Origin: a bacterium
GTDB taxonomy: Bacteria > Cyanobacteriota > Sericytochromatia > S15B-MN24 > UBA4093
Assembly: GCA_017744355.1 (NCBI GenBank)
Contig: JAGIBK010000005.1
Location: 186,001-250,000, forward strand
Direction: 5' to 3'
Length of the DNA stretch: 64,000 nucleotides
Part shown: positions 8,203 to 16,777 of the stretch, in pieces
Layout of the letters: every line of letters starts with the position of its first letter
How positions within the stretch are numbered: the stretch's first letter is position 1
Notes under the pieces: generated by a model
The model's database searches: none
Told to the model about the DNA's origin: nothing
The model's input: the letters and a program-made list of their open reading frames with translations, nothing else
Made by a program: the position numbers and the translations under genes

Positions 8203-9162
8203 GTGGGCTACTACATCATCGGCATGGACCTGGGCGGCACCAAGATCGCCTCGGCCCTGCTCGACACCGATCTGGACGTGGTCAAGAGCGACACGGTCTA
8301 CACCCGCACCGATGCGGGGCCCGAGGGAGTCGCCGACCAGATGGCCGAAGCGGTCGAGCGGCTTACCGAGGGGATCGGCAAGGAGTCGGTGCTCGGGGTG
8401 GGGGTCGCAAGCGCAGGCCTGGTCGAGCCGGGGACGGGCAACGTGCTCTACTCGCCCAACCTCCAGTGGCGCGACGTGCCGCTGCGTCGCATGCTCAGCG
8501 AGCGCCTCCATCAGGAGGTCTACGTCGACAACGACGTGAACATGGCGGCCCTGGGCGAGCTCCACTTCGGAGCGGGCAAGGGCGTGCGCCACATGGTCTG
8601 CGTCTTCGTCGGCACGGGCATCGGCTCGGGCATCGTCATCGACGGCCACCTTTACGAAGGAGCGAACGGCTTCGCGGGCGAGGTAGGGCACACGACCATC
8701 CAGTGGGACGGCCCCCCCTGCCCGAGCGGCAATCCCGGCTGCTGGGAGTCCTACGCCTCCGGCACGGCCATGGCCCGTCGGGCCCGTGAGGCCCTGGATC
8801 GCGGGGAGCAGTCGCTCATGCCGGAGCTCGTCGGGGGGGACCTGAGCAAGCTGAGGGTCGAGGTGATCTCCGAGGCGGAGCTGCGCGGCGATGCGCTCGC
8901 GCGCAGGATCATCGAGGAGACCGGGGAGTTCCTGGGGGCGGGGCTCTCGAATCTCGTCAACACCCTCAATCCCGACCTGATCGTGCTGGGGGGCGGGGTG
9001 ATCCGCGGGGTACCGCAGCTCTACGAACTCGCACAGGCGAGCGTGCGCCGACGGGCGCTGCCGGATGCGGTCGAGGCCCTGCGCTTCGCCAAGGCGCGCT
9101 TCGGCCGCGAGGCGGGCGTGATCGGGGCCGGGGTCCTGGTCAAGCTCGCCGGGCGGCCATGA
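8203..9162 (+). CDS. ROK family sugar kinase (glucokinase-like)
   Basis: 319 residues with a GTG start four bases after the previous stop. The phosphate-binding loop is DLGGTK (9-14) and the catalytic aspartate is Asp111 in VDNDVN. GTGIGSGIV near 137-145 is the second phosphate motif, and EVGH at 160-163 starts the ROK signature. The zinc motif is unusual: the family pattern CxCGxxGC reads C173-P-S175-G-N-P-G-C180, so the second zinc cysteine is serine. No helix-turn-helix domain is present, so this is a kinase and not a repressor. A PfkB kinase follows after 13 bases, suggesting a short sugar-phosphorylation operon. Glucose is the commonest substrate but is not proven here. Confidence 0.85.
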   Translation: MGYYIIGMDLGGTKIASALLDTDLDVVKSDTVYTRTDAGPEGVADQMAEAVERLTEGIGKESVLGVGVASAGLVEPGTGNVLYSPNLQWRDVPLRRMLSERLHQEVYVDNDVNMAALGELHFGAGKGVRHMVCVFVGTGIGSGIVIDGHLYEGANGFAGEVGHTTIQWDGPPCPSGNPGCWESYASGTAMARRAREALDRGEQSLMPELVGGDLSKLRVEVISEAELRGDALARRIIEETGEFLGAGLSNLVNTLNPDLIVLGGGVIRGVPQLYELAQASVRRRALPDAVEALRFAKARFGREAGVIGAGVLVKLAGRP

Positions 9163-9175
9163 GAGGAGCGCGGCC

Positions 9176-10129
9176 ATGATCGCGACGGTGACCCTTAACC
9201 CTTCGCTGGACCGGACCATGACGGTAAACGCCCTGGTCTCGGACGATACCAACCGGGCGCTTGCGATCCGCTCCGATCCCGGCGGCAAGGGGATCAACGT
9301 CTCGCGGGTGGTCCGCGAGCTCGGCGGGCGCACCCTCGCGCTGGGGCTCCTGGGGGGCCACAACGGCCAGCTCATTCATCGGGCCCTGGAGGACGAGGGG
9401 ATCACCTCGGCCTTCAACTGGATCGAGGGGGAGACCCGCGAGAACCTGATCCTGCACGATCTGAGCACCGGCGAGCCCTACCGGATCAACGCGCCGGGCC
9501 CCTACGTCCGGCCGGAGGAGGGGGACCGGATCCAGCGCAAGATCGCAGGCTGGGCGGAGCGGCCCGACTTCATCGTCTTCTCGGGCAGCGTCCCGCCGGG
9601 GTTGCCCAAGGAGATCTACCGCGGCCTGATCGAGGAGGCCCGCTCCAAGGGCCTCAGGACCGCCCTCGACGCGGACGGGACGGCCCTGTCGGCGGGGATC
9701 GAGGCCCGGCCCACCCTGGTGAAACCCAATCGTTACGAGCTGGAGCGCTTCACCGGCCGCACCCTCGAAGGGGAATCGGCTTTTCTGGCCGCAGCCGAGG
9801 ACGTGATCAAGCGCGGGATCGAGATGGTGGTCGTCTCGGACGGCCCGCGCGCGGCCTACGCCATGAGCGCGACGGAGGCCTGGATCGCGACGCCGCCTGC
9901 GATCGCGCCCCAGTCCTCGGTCGGAGCGGGGGATGCGATGGTCGCGGGGATCGTCCATCGCCTCTCGCTGGGCGAGAGCCTCGGCGAGGCGCTGTTGTGG
10001 GGGGTGGCCGCGGGGGCCGGGGCGGCCATGACCCCCGGCACCGAGCTGTGTCACCTCCGGGACGTGTCGCGCCTGGTCGAGCGGGTCAAGCTGCGCCGGG
10101 TCGGGTCGCTCGCCATCGGTGGAACCTAG
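9176..10129 (+). CDS. PfkB family kinase (1-phosphofructokinase/6-phosphofructokinase II-like)
   Basis: 317 residues. N-terminal TLNPSLDRT is typical of the FruK/LacC/PfkB branch, which phosphorylates fructose-1-phosphate, tagatose-6-phosphate or fructose-6-phosphate. The ribokinase-fold motifs are GGKGINVSR at 36-44, GSVPPGLP near 140, and SVGAGDAMVAG near 247-257, which carries the catalytic Asp and the anion hole. GAGGAGC precedes the ATG. No PTS genes lie nearby, so a fructose-PTS role (true fruK) is not supported. With the adjacent ROK kinase a glycolytic 6-phosphofructokinase role is reasonable but unproven. Confidence 0.85.
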   Translation: MIATVTLNPSLDRTMTVNALVSDDTNRALAIRSDPGGKGINVSRVVRELGGRTLALGLLGGHNGQLIHRALEDEGITSAFNWIEGETRENLILHDLSTGEPYRINAPGPYVRPEEGDRIQRKIAGWAERPDFIVFSGSVPPGLPKEIYRGLIEEARSKGLRTALDADGTALSAGIEARPTLVKPNRYELERFTGRTLEGESAFLAAAEDVIKRGIEMVVVSDGPRAAYAMSATEAWIATPPAIAPQSSVGAGDAMVAGIVHRLSLGESLGEALLWGVAAGAGAAMTPGTELCHLRDVSRLVERVKLRRVGSLAIGGT

Positions 10130-10156
10130 ACGAGATCAGTAAGGAGGAGGCAGGCT

Positions 10157-10438
10157 ATGCTGCACCATCGGGAAGTGTCTTTCTTCGTCGAGGACATCAC
10201 GTGCAAGGTGTGCGTGCGCCGGATCGTCGACGGCCTGCGGGCCCTGGAGGGCGTGATCGCCGTCAGGGCGAGCAGTGGTCCCTTCGAAGAGGACACCGGG
10301 CTGACGGGCCTCGGGGTGGTGACGGTCAAGTACAACCCCGAGTTCATCACCCACGGCCGCCTCAAGGAGGTGCTCGAACGGGATCTGGGCTTCAAGGTCG
10401 CGGAGATCCGCGAAGAAGGCCAAGCGATCAGCACCTGA
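10157..10438 (+). CDS. Small HMA-like protein with CxxC motif
   Basis: 93 residues after AAGGAGGAGGC, 27 bases behind the PfkB gene. It has the beta-alpha-beta-beta-alpha-beta pattern of heavy-metal-associated domains: a first strand, ITCKVC (Cys16, Cys19), a helix VRRIVDGLRALEG, a strand VIAVRAS, an acidic insert, VVTVKYNPEF, a helix, and a final strand. It differs from a standard copper chaperone in having CKVC for MxCxxC and a longer hairpin containing EEDTG. It could bind a soft metal or act as a redox or ligand-binding module; no transporter gene is adjacent. Confidence 0.7.
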   Translation: MLHHREVSFFVEDITCKVCVRRIVDGLRALEGVIAVRASSGPFEEDTGLTGLGVVTVKYNPEFITHGRLKEVLERDLGFKVAEIREEGQAIST

Positions 10439-10534
10439 GCCCCGCTGGCGCTCGATTGCCTCGCCAACGCTAATCTGTTAGCATTGCTCCGAGCTTCGAG
10501 GGCGTCTTTCGCCCTGCGTGTTGGCGAGGGGTCG

Positions 10535-13500
10535 ATGATCGAGCAGCTTACCCATCGGTACCGCGTCCTCTCCCTGCTTGGACAGGGCGGCATGGGGTGT
10601 GTCTACCTCGCCGAGGATCTGACGAACGGCAGCCAGCTCGCCCTGAAGACCTTGGCGGTGCAGCAAGCGACCGATCCCGAGGACGCCGCGCGCCGCTTCC
10701 GGCAAGAGTTCCGGGCCATGGCGCGTCTGCGCCATCCCAACCTGGTCGAGGTCTACGACTTCGGCACCCAGGAGGACGGCACCCCCTTCTTCACCATGGA
10801 GGTCGTCCCCGGCGACGGCCTCGACGCGCTCTTGCCCCTCTCGCCCGACCAGGTCTCGCAGGTCCTCGCGCAGCTCGCGCAGGCCCTCGCTTACATCCAT
10901 CAGCAAGGCCTCGTCCACTGCGACATCAAGCCCGAGAACATCCGGCTGCGCCCTGATGGTCGTCTCAAGCTGATGGACTTCGGCCTGATGGGCCCCTCGG
11001 GTCAGCCGGGCGGCGGTATCAAGGGCACCCTCGCCTACATGTCGCCCGAGGTGGCGCGCGGCGCCAAGCTCGACGCCCGCTCGGATCTCTACTCGGTCGG
11101 CGCGCTCGCCTACCACCTCTTGACCGGTCGCGTGCCCTTCGAGGGCGACGATCCGGTCGCGGTGCTGCGCGCCCACCTGGAGGAGACTCCGGATCCGATC
11201 ACTCCCCTCTGCCCGCAGGTATCGCCCGAGCTGGAGGCCGTCGTCCTGCGCCTCTTGGCCAAGGACCCCCTCGCGCGCTTCCAGTCGTGCCACGACCTGC
11301 TCGCCGCCCTCGGCGTGGCCCAGGACGAGGACGAGGCCGGCATGCTCGGGGCGAGTCCCTTCGTGGGCCGCCACGAGGCGCTTGCCGCCTTCAACGACGG
11401 GCTCGAAGCCCTTTCGCGCGATGAGCGGACGACCCTCGCTTTCACCGGGGCCCCGGGCCTCGGCAAGACGCGCCTGCTCGAAGAGCTGCGCTTCCAGGCG
11501 CAGCTTGCGGGCCGGTCGGTCCTGAGCGCGAACTGCCAGGAGGAAGGGGCTCCCTACGCCGCCTTCGTCCCGGTGCTGCGCGCGGCCGTCGCCGCGCTGA
11601 GCGAGGAGGCGCGTGCTCCTTTCTGCCTGCCCCTGTCGAGCCTGTTGCCCGAGCTGATGCCCGATGGGCGCGCCGTCGGGCTCGACCCCCAGAAGGAGAA
11701 GGCCCGCCTTCAGGGGGCCGTCGTCGAGCTGTTCGCCACCCTGTCGCGCGCGGGCGGCCTCGTCCTGCTCCTGGACGACTGGCACTGGGCGGATGCGAGC
11801 AGCCAGGAGCTGCTGGGAGCGATCGCCACCAAGCTTGCGGAGCACCCGCTGCTCTTGGTCACGGCGGGCCGCGAGGAGGCGGCGGGTGCCCTGCCCTTGC
11901 CGTCCCTGGCCCCTGCCGAGGTGCGCGAGATGACCGAGGCGATCCTCGGCCACCGCGACCTGGCGGATGGTTTCGTGTCGCAGCTCGAGAAGGCGACGCA
12001 CGGCAACCCGCTCTTCGTCGAGAGCGCCCTGCGCCACCTCCACCAGGAGGGCCTCCTGCGCCGTCGCCAGGGGCGCTGGCAGACCGAGGGCCTCTCCATC
12101 ACGGCGGCGGAGCTGCCGTCGAGCATCCACGACCTGCTGCTGCGCCGTATCGAACGCCTCAGCCCCCTGGCGATCGCGATCGCCGAGGTCGCCGCGGTCA
12201 TGGGTCAGCCCTTCCCCACGGCGCGCCTGCTGCGCCTGGTCGCTTGCGACGAGGACGCGCGCTTCGAGGCGCTCGCGCAGCTTGCGGCCGAAGGCGTCCT
12301 GCGCGAGGACGAGGGGATGCTGCGCTTCATCGGCGGCCAGTTCGCCGAGCTTCTTTACGCGCGCCTCGACGCGCCGGCGCGCATTTCCCTCCACACCCGC
12401 GTCGCCGACGTCCTTGCGATCGAGCTCTCGGGCGACGATCGGCTGGAGGCCCTCTTCGAGCTGGCGCGGCATCAGCTTTCGAGCGACGCCCCCGCGCGCG
12501 GGGTGCCGGCAGCACTCGCCGCGGCGCGCAAGAGCCTTGCGATCTTCGGCCTCGACCAGGCCCGGACTATGCTCGAGGCGGGCCTGCCCCACGCAACCGA
12601 GGCGATCGATCGCCTCGGCTTCCTCCAGGGCCTGGGGGATCTGGCGCGCTTTTCTTCCGAGTTGGACGCGGCGGCTGGCCATTACCAGGAGGCCCTCGCC
12701 ATCGCGCGCGCGCTGGGCGGCACCGGCCGCGAGGCCTCGCTGCTCTACAGCCTGGGGATCCTGCACCAGGTCCGCTCGCAGTACGATGAGGCCCTCGCGC
12801 GGATGGAAGAGGCCCTCGCAGCCCTCGCCGAGCACCCGGATCCGGCCGAGGGGGCGCGGGTGCGTTTTGCGATGGGGCGTCTTCACAACTTCAAGGGGGA
12901 CTCGGCGTCGGCCGTCGCGCGCATCGAAGAGGCGCTCGCCATCGCTCGCGAACGGGGCGACCAGGCCATGATGAGCTCGTGCCTCGGCCTCCTGGGTCTG
13001 CTCTACGTCCAGGGGAATCCCGAGCGTGTTGCGACGGGCCTCGCGTACCTGGACGAGTCCCGCGCGGTCAAGGAGCGTCTGGGGGACAAGCCGGGCCTCA
13101 ACGACACCTTCAACCTGCTCGGCAATGCCCAGATGTCGGTGGGCCGCTATGCGGACGCCCTCGCCTCCTTCGATCGGACCCTGGTCCTCTGCCGCGAGCT
13201 GGGGATCCGCGACGACGAGATCTGTGCCGAGATCAACCTGGGGATGGCCTGCTACGAGCTCGGGCGCTTTGCTCAGTCGGCCCGGCACGCCCACGTGGCG
13301 GCCGAGGGAGCCGCGGCTTCGGGCAACCCTCTCTACGAGGGTATCGCGCTGGTGGTCGAGGCCGTCGCGCACGGCCACCTGGGCGCCGGTGCCGAGGCGG
13401 CAGCGTGCTTGAAGGCCGCTGAGGCGGTCGCCGAGCGGACCCGTAATGCGTACCTGGACGTGACGGTGGCGAGCTACGCGGTGGAGGTCGAGCTCTTGCT

Positions 13501-15274
13501 GGGCCGTCTCTTGGCGGCGCAGGCCCGGGCCGAGGCGGCCACGGCCCTCAGCGACTCGACCGGCATCCATGAGTACGACGCCAAGCTGCTATCACTCGGG
13601 GCCGAGCTCGAAGCGCGTTTCGGCGATACGACTGCCGCTCTCGCGCAGAGCGATCGCCTCGCGGCGTGGGCCGAAGAGAACCAGGCCCACGGCGCCAGGG
13701 CGCGAGCCTTTGTCGCCCGCGCCTGGGCGCTGCGCGTGGCGGGTGAGGCGACTGCCGCCGTCGAGGCGCTGGACGCCGCGATCGCAGGTGCCAATTCGTG
13801 CGGTGCTGCTCACGTGGAGGGCGTAGCCCACTGGCTGCGTGCCGAGGCCCTGGGGCGCCTCGGCAACGTGACTGGGGCCCGCGAGGCCTTCGAGCAGGCC
13901 GCTCGCTTGGGGGATTCGGCCCGTCTCGCGCTCTTGGCGACTTTCGGCCGCGCGCGGCTCGAAGGCCGCTCGGCGGAGGCTTATCGCCTCTTGGCCGAGG
14001 CCCGCGGGGCGCTCGAAACCATCCTGTCGCGCTGCTCCGACGAGGCGGCGCGCGAGGATCTGCTCTCGCTCGATGAGCTGTGGCGGGTCCAGCGCGGGGA
14101 CCTCTCGCCTGCCGAGCACGCCGGGGCGGGGGCGGCCGACGGCCGTTACCTCGCAGCCCTCAAGGAGCTCGAAGCGGCGCGCGCGCAGCTCGTCGAGGCC
14201 CGCAAGGCCCAGGCGGTCCAGGCCCAGACCAATCTGCGCCTCGACGCCGAGCGCGAGGCGCATGCCCGCCAGCTCGAGATGCTCAACACCCTGGCGCGGA
14301 CCGTCTCGACCACCCTGGTGCTCGCAGAAGTCATCGACAACGTCGTCGACTTCACGCTCAAGCTGACGGGGGCCGATCGCTGCTTCATCCTCCTGACCGA
14401 GGACGGCGAGCAGCTCCGCTTCCACCACGCCAAGGACCGCGCGGGCAACGTCCTGACGGATTCGGGCGAGAAGGTCTCGGGCAGCATCACCCAGCGGGTG
14501 CTTGCGACCCTCGAAGCGGAATGCGTGCTCGACACCAAGGACCACGCCCAGTTCCAGGCCCAGCAGTCCATCCTCGACCTCAACCTGCGCACGGTCATGT
14601 GCGTGCCCCTGATGGTCAAGCAGGAGCCCCTGGGGGTGCTGTACGTGGACTCGCAGGCGGTGGTCAACGCCTTCGGCCCGCGCGACCTGGACCTGTTGCA
14701 GGCGATCGCAAGCCAGGCCTCGGTCGCCATCCAGAACGCCAAGCTCTACGAGCGGGCCACGGTGGATGGCCTGACGCGCCTCTTCGTGCGCTCGTACTTC
14801 GAGCAGCGGCTTGCGAGTGAGGTGCGCCGCGCCCAGCGCTACGGCTCGTCGCTGAGCCTCGCGATGATGGACATCGACCACTTCAAGAAGTTCAACGACA
14901 CCTACGGTCACGCGACGGGCGACGACGTCCTGAGGCTGGTGGCGGCCGTCATCAAGGAGCAGATCCGCGAGAGCGTGGACATCCCAGGCCGCTTCGGCGG
15001 CGAGGAGATGCTGGTCCTGATGCCCGAGACCGACGAAGAGGGGGCCATGGTCCTCGCCGAGCGCCTCCGCGAGGCGATCGCCTCCACCGACCTGACGGGG
15101 CCGAAGGGCGAGATCCTGCACGTTAACGTTTCGATCGGGGTCTCCACTTTCGGCGCGTACGCCAAGACGCCGGTGGAGCTGGTCGAGTTCGCCGACCAGG
15201 CCCTCTACGCTTCCAAGCGCAACGGCCGCAACCGGGTCACCCGCTACGGCCCGGACATGGGAAGCACCCCCTGA
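10535..15274 (+). CDS. Multidomain signalling protein: Ser/Thr kinase - AAA ATPase - TPR - GAF - GGDEF
   Basis: 1579 residues from the ATG at 10535 (RBS GCGAGGGG); the longer frame from 10484 lacks an RBS. Residues 8-265 are a Hanks-type kinase: GQGGMG loop, Lys38, HCDIKPEN near 127 (HRD as HCD), DFG and SPE. A STAND/AAA-type ATPase follows with Walker A GAPGLGKT near 304 and Walker B LLLDDWHWAD near 409. About 650-1150 is alpha-helical with TPR repeats. Then comes a coiled coil, a GAF domain (about 1265-1410) and a diguanylate cyclase domain with GGEEM at 1488-1492, an active-type variant with Met as the last residue. No RxxD I-site lies five residues before GGEEM, so product inhibition is not expected. 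No transmembrane segment is visible. It probably couples cytosolic signals to phosphorylation and c-di-GMP. An inverted repeat GCTAA-N4-TTAGC at 10469-10482 lies upstream. Confidence 0.9.
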   Translation: MIEQLTHRYRVLSLLGQGGMGCVYLAEDLTNGSQLALKTLAVQQATDPEDAARRFRQEFRAMARLRHPNLVEVYDFGTQEDGTPFFTMEVVPGDGLDALLPLSPDQVSQVLAQLAQALAYIHQQGLVHCDIKPENIRLRPDGRLKLMDFGLMGPSGQPGGGIKGTLAYMSPEVARGAKLDARSDLYSVGALAYHLLTGRVPFEGDDPVAVLRAHLEETPDPITPLCPQVSPELEAVVLRLLAKDPLARFQSCHDLLAALGVAQDEDEAGMLGASPFVGRHEALAAFNDGLEALSRDERTTLAFTGAPGLGKTRLLEELRFQAQLAGRSVLSANCQEEGAPYAAFVPVLRAAVAALSEEARAPFCLPLSSLLPELMPDGRAVGLDPQKEKARLQGAVVELFATLSRAGGLVLLLDDWHWADASSQELLGAIATKLAEHPLLLVTAGREEAAGALPLPSLAPAEVREMTEAILGHRDLADGFVSQLEKATHGNPLFVESALRHLHQEGLLRRRQGRWQTEGLSITAAELPSSIHDLLLRRIERLSPLAIAIAEVAAVMGQPFPTARLLRLVACDEDARFEALAQLAAEGVLREDEGMLRFIGGQFAELLYARLDAPARISLHTRVADVLAIELSGDDRLEALFELARHQLSSDAPARGVPAALAAARKSLAIFGLDQARTMLEAGLPHATEAIDRLGFLQGLGDLARFSSELDAAAGHYQEALAIARALGGTGREASLLYSLGILHQVRSQYDEALARMEEALAALAEHPDPAEGARVRFAMGRLHNFKGDSASAVARIEEALAIARERGDQAMMSSCLGLLGLLYVQGNPERVATGLAYLDESRAVKERLGDKPGLNDTFNLLGNAQMSVGRYADALASFDRTLVLCRELGIRDDEICAEINLGMACYELGRFAQSARHAHVAAEGAAASGNPLYEGIALVVEAVAHGHLGAGAEAAACLKAAEAVAERTRNAYLDVTVASYAVEVELLLGRLLAAQARAEAATALSDSTGIHEYDAKLLSLGAELEARFGDTTAALAQSDRLAAWAEENQAHGARARAFVARAWALRVAGEATAAVEALDAAIAGANSCGAAHVEGVAHWLRAEALGRLGNVTGAREAFEQAARLGDSARLALLATFGRARLEGRSAEAYRLLAEARGALETILSRCSDEAAREDLLSLDELWRVQRGDLSPAEHAGAGAADGRYLAALKELEAARAQLVEARKAQAVQAQTNLRLDAEREAHARQLEMLNTLARTVSTTLVLAEVIDNVVDFTLKLTGADRCFILLTEDGEQLRFHHAKDRAGNVLTDSGEKVSGSITQRVLATLEAECVLDTKDHAQFQAQQSILDLNLRTVMCVPLMVKQEPLGVLYVDSQAVVNAFGPRDLDLLQAIASQASVAIQNAKLYERATVDGLTRLFVRSYFEQRLASEVRRAQRYGSSLSLAMMDIDHFKKFNDTYGHATGDDVLRLVAAVIKEQIRESVDIPGRFGGEEMLVLMPETDEEGAMVLAERLREAIASTDLTGPKGEILHVNVSIGVSTFGAYAKTPVELVEFADQALYASKRNGRNRVTRYGPDMGSTP

Positions 15275-15279
15275 TAGGG

Positions 15280-15309
15280 AAATCCCCGCCCCCTCGGGGG
15301 CGGGGATTT
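15280..15309. terminator. Bidirectional terminator between convergent genes
   Basis: Perfect 14-bp stem AAATCCCCGCCCCC with its complement and a two-base loop, A-rich on one side and T-rich on the other. Its edge overlaps the stop codon of the minus-strand gene at 15308. Confidence 0.8.
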
Positions 15310-16273
15310 ACTTTCCGAAGAGACCCTTGAGCTTGCCGAGCAGGCCGTTCGGGGTGATGCTCGTGTCGGCCTGAGGCTGGGTGATGGGTTGTACGACCGG
15401 CTGGACCAGGGGGCCGGTGCGGGCGGGCGAGGCGTTGAGCGGACCGGTCGCGCCGCCGCCCCCGTTGTTCGGGGCCGGGAAGACCCGGTTGATCACCGGG
15501 TCGTGCTTGAAGTTCTCGTAGAAGCCGCAGATCGCGTAGGCCTTCCCCTTGAGCCGCTCGACGCCGAGCAGGGGCAGGCGTTCCCAGGCGGCACCGTAGT
15601 CGCAGCCGTAGATCTCGTCCATCAGCTCCGAGGCCTCGCGGTGGCTCTGGAGGGTGTCGTCGTACTGGTACAGGGAGACCATGGCGCGCTGCTTGAGCCT
15701 GGGGTCGCGCCGCAGCACCTCGGCCACCTCGTGGGCGAGGCCGCGCTGAGCGGTGGTCAGGCTGCGAAAGGGAGCGGGCGTCGGGTCCTCGGGCTCGGGC
15801 ATCGGCGCCTCGTCACCTTCGGCCTCGAACAGCATCGCTTCGTCGCTCTCAGCCTCGGACTGCGTCGCCTCGTCGTCCTCAGCCTCGAATAGAGGCGCCT
15901 CGTCGCCCTCGGCTTCTTCCGCTTCGGCGAAGGCGTCCGCTGCGAGAGGCGCTTCGGCCTCCTCGGGGATCACCACGGGTGCAGGGGGTGCGTCCACCAG
16001 ATGGATGGCGTAGCGCAGGAGGGTGACGGGGGCCGCGAAGAGGGTCGTCAGGTGTCGGACGTAGTCCAGGTCCTTCTGGACCTCGGTGAGCCGTTGCGGC
16101 ACCAGGGTCCTGAGGGCGTCGGGCGACAACGGCTGGAGGGGGCGCGTGCCGCGGGTATTGGCCGGAGCGGCAGAGCCGCCCGACGAGACGAAGCTGTCCG
16201 ACAAGGGACGGGTCGAGGGCTGCCGGAGGGGTTGGGTGCCCCGCTGGGGCGAGCCGTTTGGTGGTTGCTGCAT
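15308..16273 (-). CDS. Orphan protein with acidic repeat linker; paralogue of the gene at 53863
   Basis: 321 residues, no recognised family. A basic/Pro-rich N-terminus contains GTRPLQPL. A helical segment follows at about 52-95. Then comes a strongly acidic linker at about 100-165 built from repeats of FEAEGDEAP type. A conserved helical domain at about 165-270 contains LKGKAYAICGFYENFKHD, and the C-terminus is Gly/Pro-rich and ends in LLGKLKGLFGK. The gene at 53863 has the same order: GTRPL, helix, low-complexity linker, and a C-terminal domain with LQGKVYPICNFYEVFKDD followed by FPPP. There is no signal peptide. The start is preceded by a hairpin (16280-16325) whose 3' arm holds the purine-rich RBS. 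Confidence 0.75.
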   Translation of the reverse strand: MQQPPNGSPQRGTQPLRQPSTRPLSDSFVSSGGSAAPANTRGTRPLQPLSPDALRTLVPQRLTEVQKDLDYVRHLTTLFAAPVTLLRYAIHLVDAPPAPVVIPEEAEAPLAADAFAEAEEAEGDEAPLFEAEDDEATQSEAESDEAMLFEAEGDEAPMPEPEDPTPAPFRSLTTAQRGLAHEVAEVLRRDPRLKQRAMVSLYQYDDTLQSHREASELMDEIYGCDYGAAWERLPLLGVERLKGKAYAICGFYENFKHDPVINRVFPAPNNGGGGATGPLNASPARTGPLVQPVVQPITQPQADTSITPNGLLGKLKGLFGK

Positions 16274-16279
16274 ACGTTC

Positions 16280-16325
16280 GATCCCCCAGCGTCTTCCTCG
16301 ATCCGAGAGGAAACGCTAGGGGATC
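16280..16325 (-). promoter_or_regulatory. Near-perfect hairpin in the 5' leader, covering the RBS
   Basis: A stem of about 18 bp with one mismatch and one bulge. On the minus-strand RNA its 3' arm contains GGGGGAU six bases before the AUG at 16273. It could terminate the upstream DUF4177-like gene or sequester the ribosome site of the downstream gene. No U-tract follows. Confidence 0.5.
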
Positions 16326-16353
16326 TTGTTCCCAGGGGCTTGCTCGTTTAAAA

Positions 16354-16602
16354 CTACTGGCGCGAGAAGCCCACGGGGCCGCGGGTCTTGCCTTCGTCCG
16401 AGATCTTGGGGCGGCGGAAGATGAAGGGGGAGGCGCTCACGAGCATCCAACCGTCTTTGCCAAGTTCGTTGAGACGGGCCTTGGGGTCGCTGCCCAGATC
16501 CTGGAGGTACTCGTACTCCCATTCCTGCTGGGTCTTGTTCTCGTTGGCCACGGCAGGCACCAGCGGGGCGCCGGCTCCGCCGCCGGCTCGAAGATGATCC
16601 AT
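16354..16602 (-). CDS. DUF4177-like small protein
   Basis: 82 residues from the ATG at 16602, preceded by AAAGGAGAGG. The core WEYEYLQDL...LNELGKDGWMLVSASPFIFRRP has the DUF4177 pattern: a strand, a helix, then a GKEGWELV-type turn and a strand. The N-terminal 20 residues are Gly/Ala-rich and probably disordered. Function unknown. It lies 80 bases upstream of the orphan gene 15308-16273 on the same strand, with a large hairpin between them. Confidence 0.75.
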   Translation of the reverse strand: MDHLRAGGGAGAPLVPAVANENKTQQEWEYEYLQDLGSDPKARLNELGKDGWMLVSASPFIFRRPKISDEGKTRGPVGFSRQ

Positions 16603-16719
16603 GAAGCCTCTCCTTTTGTTGCGATGGAACGCCTGGTCCCGGGAATTTTACCACCGATCGGGACGGGTCACCAGGCGCCCGTTTCACGCTCGGCTGAGCG
16701 ACATGGTAGGCTTTTCACC

Positions 16720-16728
16720 TGGTATGAT
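16720..16728 (+). promoter_or_regulatory. Extended -10 promoter element (TGGTATGAT)
   Basis: Identical nonamer to that at 6364, here 49 bases before the preA start. Confidence 0.5.
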
Positions 16729-16777
16729 CTTGGCCAAACGGTCGTCTTTCAACGACCGGCCCGATCGGGAGGCTTGA

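Noticed and set aside
10478..13570. A 1030-codon minus-strand frame
   Set aside because: Antisense shadow of the kinase-AAA-TPR gene, whose motifs are complete in the plus frame.
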